Assembly: GCA_016719895.1 (NCBI GenBank)
Contig: JADJYG010000010.1
Coordinates: 62,001 to 126,000 of the forward strand
Direction: 5' to 3'
From: Saprospirales bacterium
GTDB lineage: Bacteria > Bacteroidota > Bacteroidia > Chitinophagales > Saprospiraceae
DNA length: 64,000 nt
The translations under genes were made by a program, and so were the position numbers. Below, piece after piece: positions 61,854 through 64,000 of this stretch. Every line of letters begins with the position of its first letter. Within the stretch, counting starts at the first letter, position 1. The notes beneath the pieces were generated by a model. The model was not told the DNA's origin and made no database searches. It worked only from the letters and a program-made list of their open reading frames with translations.

Positions 61854-63845
61854 TCAGTAAGCCATCAACCGCGTCAACTGTTCTTTCATGCGCTCCAGCG
61901 GGAAAAAGTTTTGCTCCAGCGGAATCGCAAAGGGCACGGGCGTGTCGAGGCTGGCGGCGCGCAGCACCGGCGCGTCGAGGTGTTCAAACAAATGTTCGGA
62001 AATCCAGGCGGCAATTTCACCGCCGATGCCCCCGAAGAGCGTGTCTTCGTGCAGGATCAAAACGCGGTTGGTGCGTTTTACGGTAGCCGATATGGCATCG
62101 TAATCGAGTGGTACCAGGCTGCGCAGATCAACGATATCAGCGTCGAGTTGCAGCTCGGAGGCCGCCAGTGCCGCCCAGCGGACCCCCATACCGTAGGTAA
62201 TTATGCTGACCTGGTTCCCTTGCCGTACCTGGCGCGCTTTACCAATTGGCGTGGTGTAAAACCCTTCCGGTACCGGCCCGTTTTCACTCCGGTACAAGGC
62301 TTTGTGTTCGAAAAACAGCACCGGGTTGGGGTCTTCAAAGGCTGCCAGGAGCAATCCCTTGGCATCCTCCGGGGTACTGGGAAACACCACTTTAAGTCCG
62401 GGCACGTGGGTAAACCAGGCTTCGTTGGACTGCGAGTGGAACGGGCCGGCGCCGGCGCCGCCACCGGTGGGCATCCGCACTACCACGTCGGCCTGCCGAC
62501 CCCAGCGCCAGTGGAGTTTAGCCAGGTTGTTGACGATTTGGTTGAACCCGCAGGTCACGAAATCGGCAAACTGCATTTCAATCATACTTTTCATGCCTTT
62601 CAGGCTCAAGCCCAGGCCGATACCGACAATAGCGCTTTCGCACAGGGGCGTGTTGCGCACCCGTTCTTTTCCAAAATCATCCACAAACCCCTGGGTGATC
62701 TTGAAAACGCCGCCATATTCGGCAATATCCTGTCCCATCAGTACCAGTTGCGGATGCCGCTGCATGGCTTCGCGCAGCCCCTCCGTGATGGCGTCTATAA
62801 ACCGCAGGTCGCGGGCAGGCCCCGACGGCCCTTCGGCGGCAGGCGCCGGCGCGTACACATCCTGTAATTCTTCGGCGGTATCGGGCGCCGGTTCGGGTTC
62901 ATGGAACATCACCTCGACGGCCCGGAGGATTTCTTTTTTAAAGCGCTCGCGCAGTTCCGCCGCTGCCGGCCTGGTGAGCAGGCCTTGTTCCAGCAACCAT
63001 TGTTCGTAGTTGTCCAGGGGGTCTTTTTTCGCCCAGGCATCCATCAGGGCTTTCGGTACGTATTTGGTGCCGCTGGCCTCTTCATGGCCGCGCATGCGGA
63101 AGGTGCGGCATTCGAGCAGGAACGGTTCGGGATTTTCGCGCAATTCTGCGGCGATTTGCCGGATGGCTGCGTATACTTCCAGGATGTTGTTGCCATCTAT
63201 TTGGGCGCTGCGCATCCCATAGCCGGCCGCGCGGTCGGTCAGATTTTCGCAGGCGTATTGTTCGTTGGCAGTGGTGCTGAGGCCGTACCCGTTGTTTTCG
63301 ATAATAAAAATAACCGGTAGTTTCCATACCGCCGCCACGTTGAGCGCTTCATGGAATTCGCCCTGACTTGTGGCGCCTTCACCGGTAAACGCCAGCGATA
63401 CCCGGTTTTCGCGCTGCATCTTATGCGCCAGCGCAACGCCGGCCGCCAGCGATAACTGCGGCCCCAGGTGCGAAATCATGCCTACGATATGGTGTTCCAT
63501 GGCCCCAAAGTGAAAAGAGCGGTCGCGTCCTTTGGTATAGCCCAGGCGTTTGCCTTGCCATTGGCAAAACAAGCGGTCCAGCGGAATATCGCGGGCGGTG
63601 AATACCCCCAGGTTGCGGTGCATGGTAAAAATGAACTCCTCGGGCAGCAATGCGCAAGCTGCCCCTACGGCAATAGCCTCCTGGCCGATGCCGCTGAACC
63701 ACTTGCTGATCCGGCCTTGCCGGAGCAGGTTCAGCATTTTCTCCTCGATCAGGCGCGGCTTCAACAGCTGCTCGTACAAATGGAGCAGGGTTTCTTTTTT
63801 AAAGCCTTTTTTGTTGAATCTGATGGCTTCCGTAGTGGTAGGCAT
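61854..63845 (-). CDS. Fused E1 alpha/beta 2-oxoacid dehydrogenase
   Basis: This 663-residue protein carries both E1 subunits of a branched-chain 2-oxoacid (or pyruvate) dehydrogenase complex. The alpha half (residues 1-325) shows the TPP site AFTGEGATSQGEFHEALNVA then IIENNGYGLST, plus FRMRGHEEASGT, the phosphorylation-loop position. A Pro/Ala/Glu linker (EPAPDTAEELQDVYAPAPAA, about 315-335) joins it to the beta half, with MGQDIAEYGGVFKITQGFVD, PLCESAIVGIGLGLSLKGMK and RVLILHEDTLFGGIGGEIAA. Such fusions are usual in Bacteroidota. E2 and E3 are not in the window. The substrate cannot be fixed from sequence, though the branched-chain type is favoured. A GACTTTTG box at 63911-63918 (minus strand) may be its -7 element. 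Confidence 0.92.
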   Translation of the reverse strand: MPTTTEAIRFNKKGFKKETLLHLYEQLLKPRLIEEKMLNLLRQGRISKWFSGIGQEAIAVGAACALLPEEFIFTMHRNLGVFTARDIPLDRLFCQWQGKRLGYTKGRDRSFHFGAMEHHIVGMISHLGPQLSLAAGVALAHKMQRENRVSLAFTGEGATSQGEFHEALNVAAVWKLPVIFIIENNGYGLSTTANEQYACENLTDRAAGYGMRSAQIDGNNILEVYAAIRQIAAELRENPEPFLLECRTFRMRGHEEASGTKYVPKALMDAWAKKDPLDNYEQWLLEQGLLTRPAAAELRERFKKEILRAVEVMFHEPEPAPDTAEELQDVYAPAPAAEGPSGPARDLRFIDAITEGLREAMQRHPQLVLMGQDIAEYGGVFKITQGFVDDFGKERVRNTPLCESAIVGIGLGLSLKGMKSMIEMQFADFVTCGFNQIVNNLAKLHWRWGRQADVVVRMPTGGGAGAGPFHSQSNEAWFTHVPGLKVVFPSTPEDAKGLLLAAFEDPNPVLFFEHKALYRSENGPVPEGFYTTPIGKARQVRQGNQVSIITYGMGVRWAALAASELQLDADIVDLRSLVPLDYDAISATVKRTNRVLILHEDTLFGGIGGEIAAWISEHLFEHLDAPVLRAASLDTPVPFAIPLEQNFFPLERMKEQLTRLMAY

Positions 63846-63943
63846 GTCGTATGGTGTCCTGGTGGCGTTATGGACGCCCGCTGCTGGCAGGCGGCGCCAT
63901 CAAAACGGCGCAAAAGTCGGGGTTTTAAAGGAAATGCAGCACA

Positions 63944-63974
63944 CAAAAAAAGCGCGTCGAGGCAAGCTCGACGC
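63944..63974 (-). terminator. Intrinsic terminator of a leftward gene beyond the window
   Basis: GCGTCGAG (63954-63961) pairs with CTCGACGC (63967-63974) around a five-base loop; on the minus strand the stem is followed by GC and seven T. It should end a leftward transcript entering from the right edge of the window. Confidence 0.7.
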
Positions 63975-64000
63975 ACTTTGTTTATTGGTTAATAAGCTGC

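Overview
The window looks like chromosomal DNA of a member of the Bacteroidota, most likely the Saprospiria lineage (Haliscomenobacter/Lewinella-like). That placement is inferred. It rests on secreted proteins with type IX secretion (T9SS) sorting tails and SprB repeats, a PorV/PorQ-family protein, a Bacteroides-aerotolerance (Bat) operon, fused E1 alpha/beta 2-oxoacid dehydrogenase, promoter-like TAnnTTTG boxes and a lack of Shine-Dalgarno sequences. Base composition is moderately GC-rich. I see no rRNA, tRNA or CRISPR array. Layout: 1-1380 is a decayed IS3-family element whose transposase gene is itself split by a 159-bp palindromic MITE. 1446-4097 is clpB. 4329-5260 holds a dead ELWxxDGT-repeat secretion substrate and two large palindromes. 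5346-13928 encodes a 2860-residue SprB-repeat adhesin with a type B T9SS tail. 14227-17381 has a secreted GH13 amylase and a Xaa-Pro aminopeptidase. 17467-21323 carries small housekeeping and regulatory genes: HxlR regulator with divergent DJ-1 family protein, DUF481 barrel, TMEM175-type channel, F420-type oxidoreductase. 21342-28318 (minus strand) is an O-antigen-ligase-like gene followed by moxR-DUF58-batD-like-batA-batB-batC. 28696-35201 has a lipoprotein methyltransferase, M50 protease, aspartyl protease/PDZ protein, SLC13 transporter, pdxH and a frameshifted propeller protein. 35490-38590 has two hsp20 genes, a sigma-like/TM/TPR protein and rsmG. 38624-45362 has a GH73 glucosaminidase, an ECF sigma factor with a membrane partner fused to a beta-barrel, a TlpA-like thioredoxin, a lipoprotein and a 2-hydroxyacid dehydrogenase. 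45521-54396 is a trio: TonB-dependent receptor, 1352-residue secreted protein and PorV-like barrel. 54547-56556 has greA, a HIT protein and a GH113-like protein. 56722-60408 is a four-gene module: SGNH hydrolase, SxtI-type carbamoyltransferase, DUF5989 (49 aa) and SxtJ-type membrane protein. 60410-61853 has a Uma2-family gene and a roughly 560-bp nested palindrome. 61854-63845 is the fused E1 enzyme. The two strongest candidates for under-described biology are the carbamoyltransferase/SxtJ/DUF5989/SGNH module, which looks like a surface-glycan or lipid carbamoylation system, and the receptor-cargo-PorV trio, which looks like a dedicated secretion or uptake unit. A third theme is the density of long, near-perfect intergenic palindromes (331-489, 4917-5006, 5041-5210, 28325-28397, 36628-36675, 53242-53296, 55029-55082, 59701-59872, 61107-61669). 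At least one is demonstrably mobile, since it has a 3-bp target duplication inside a transposase gene, and one small hairpin family recurs three times. All functional assignments are from reading the sequence and family knowledge; no search was run.
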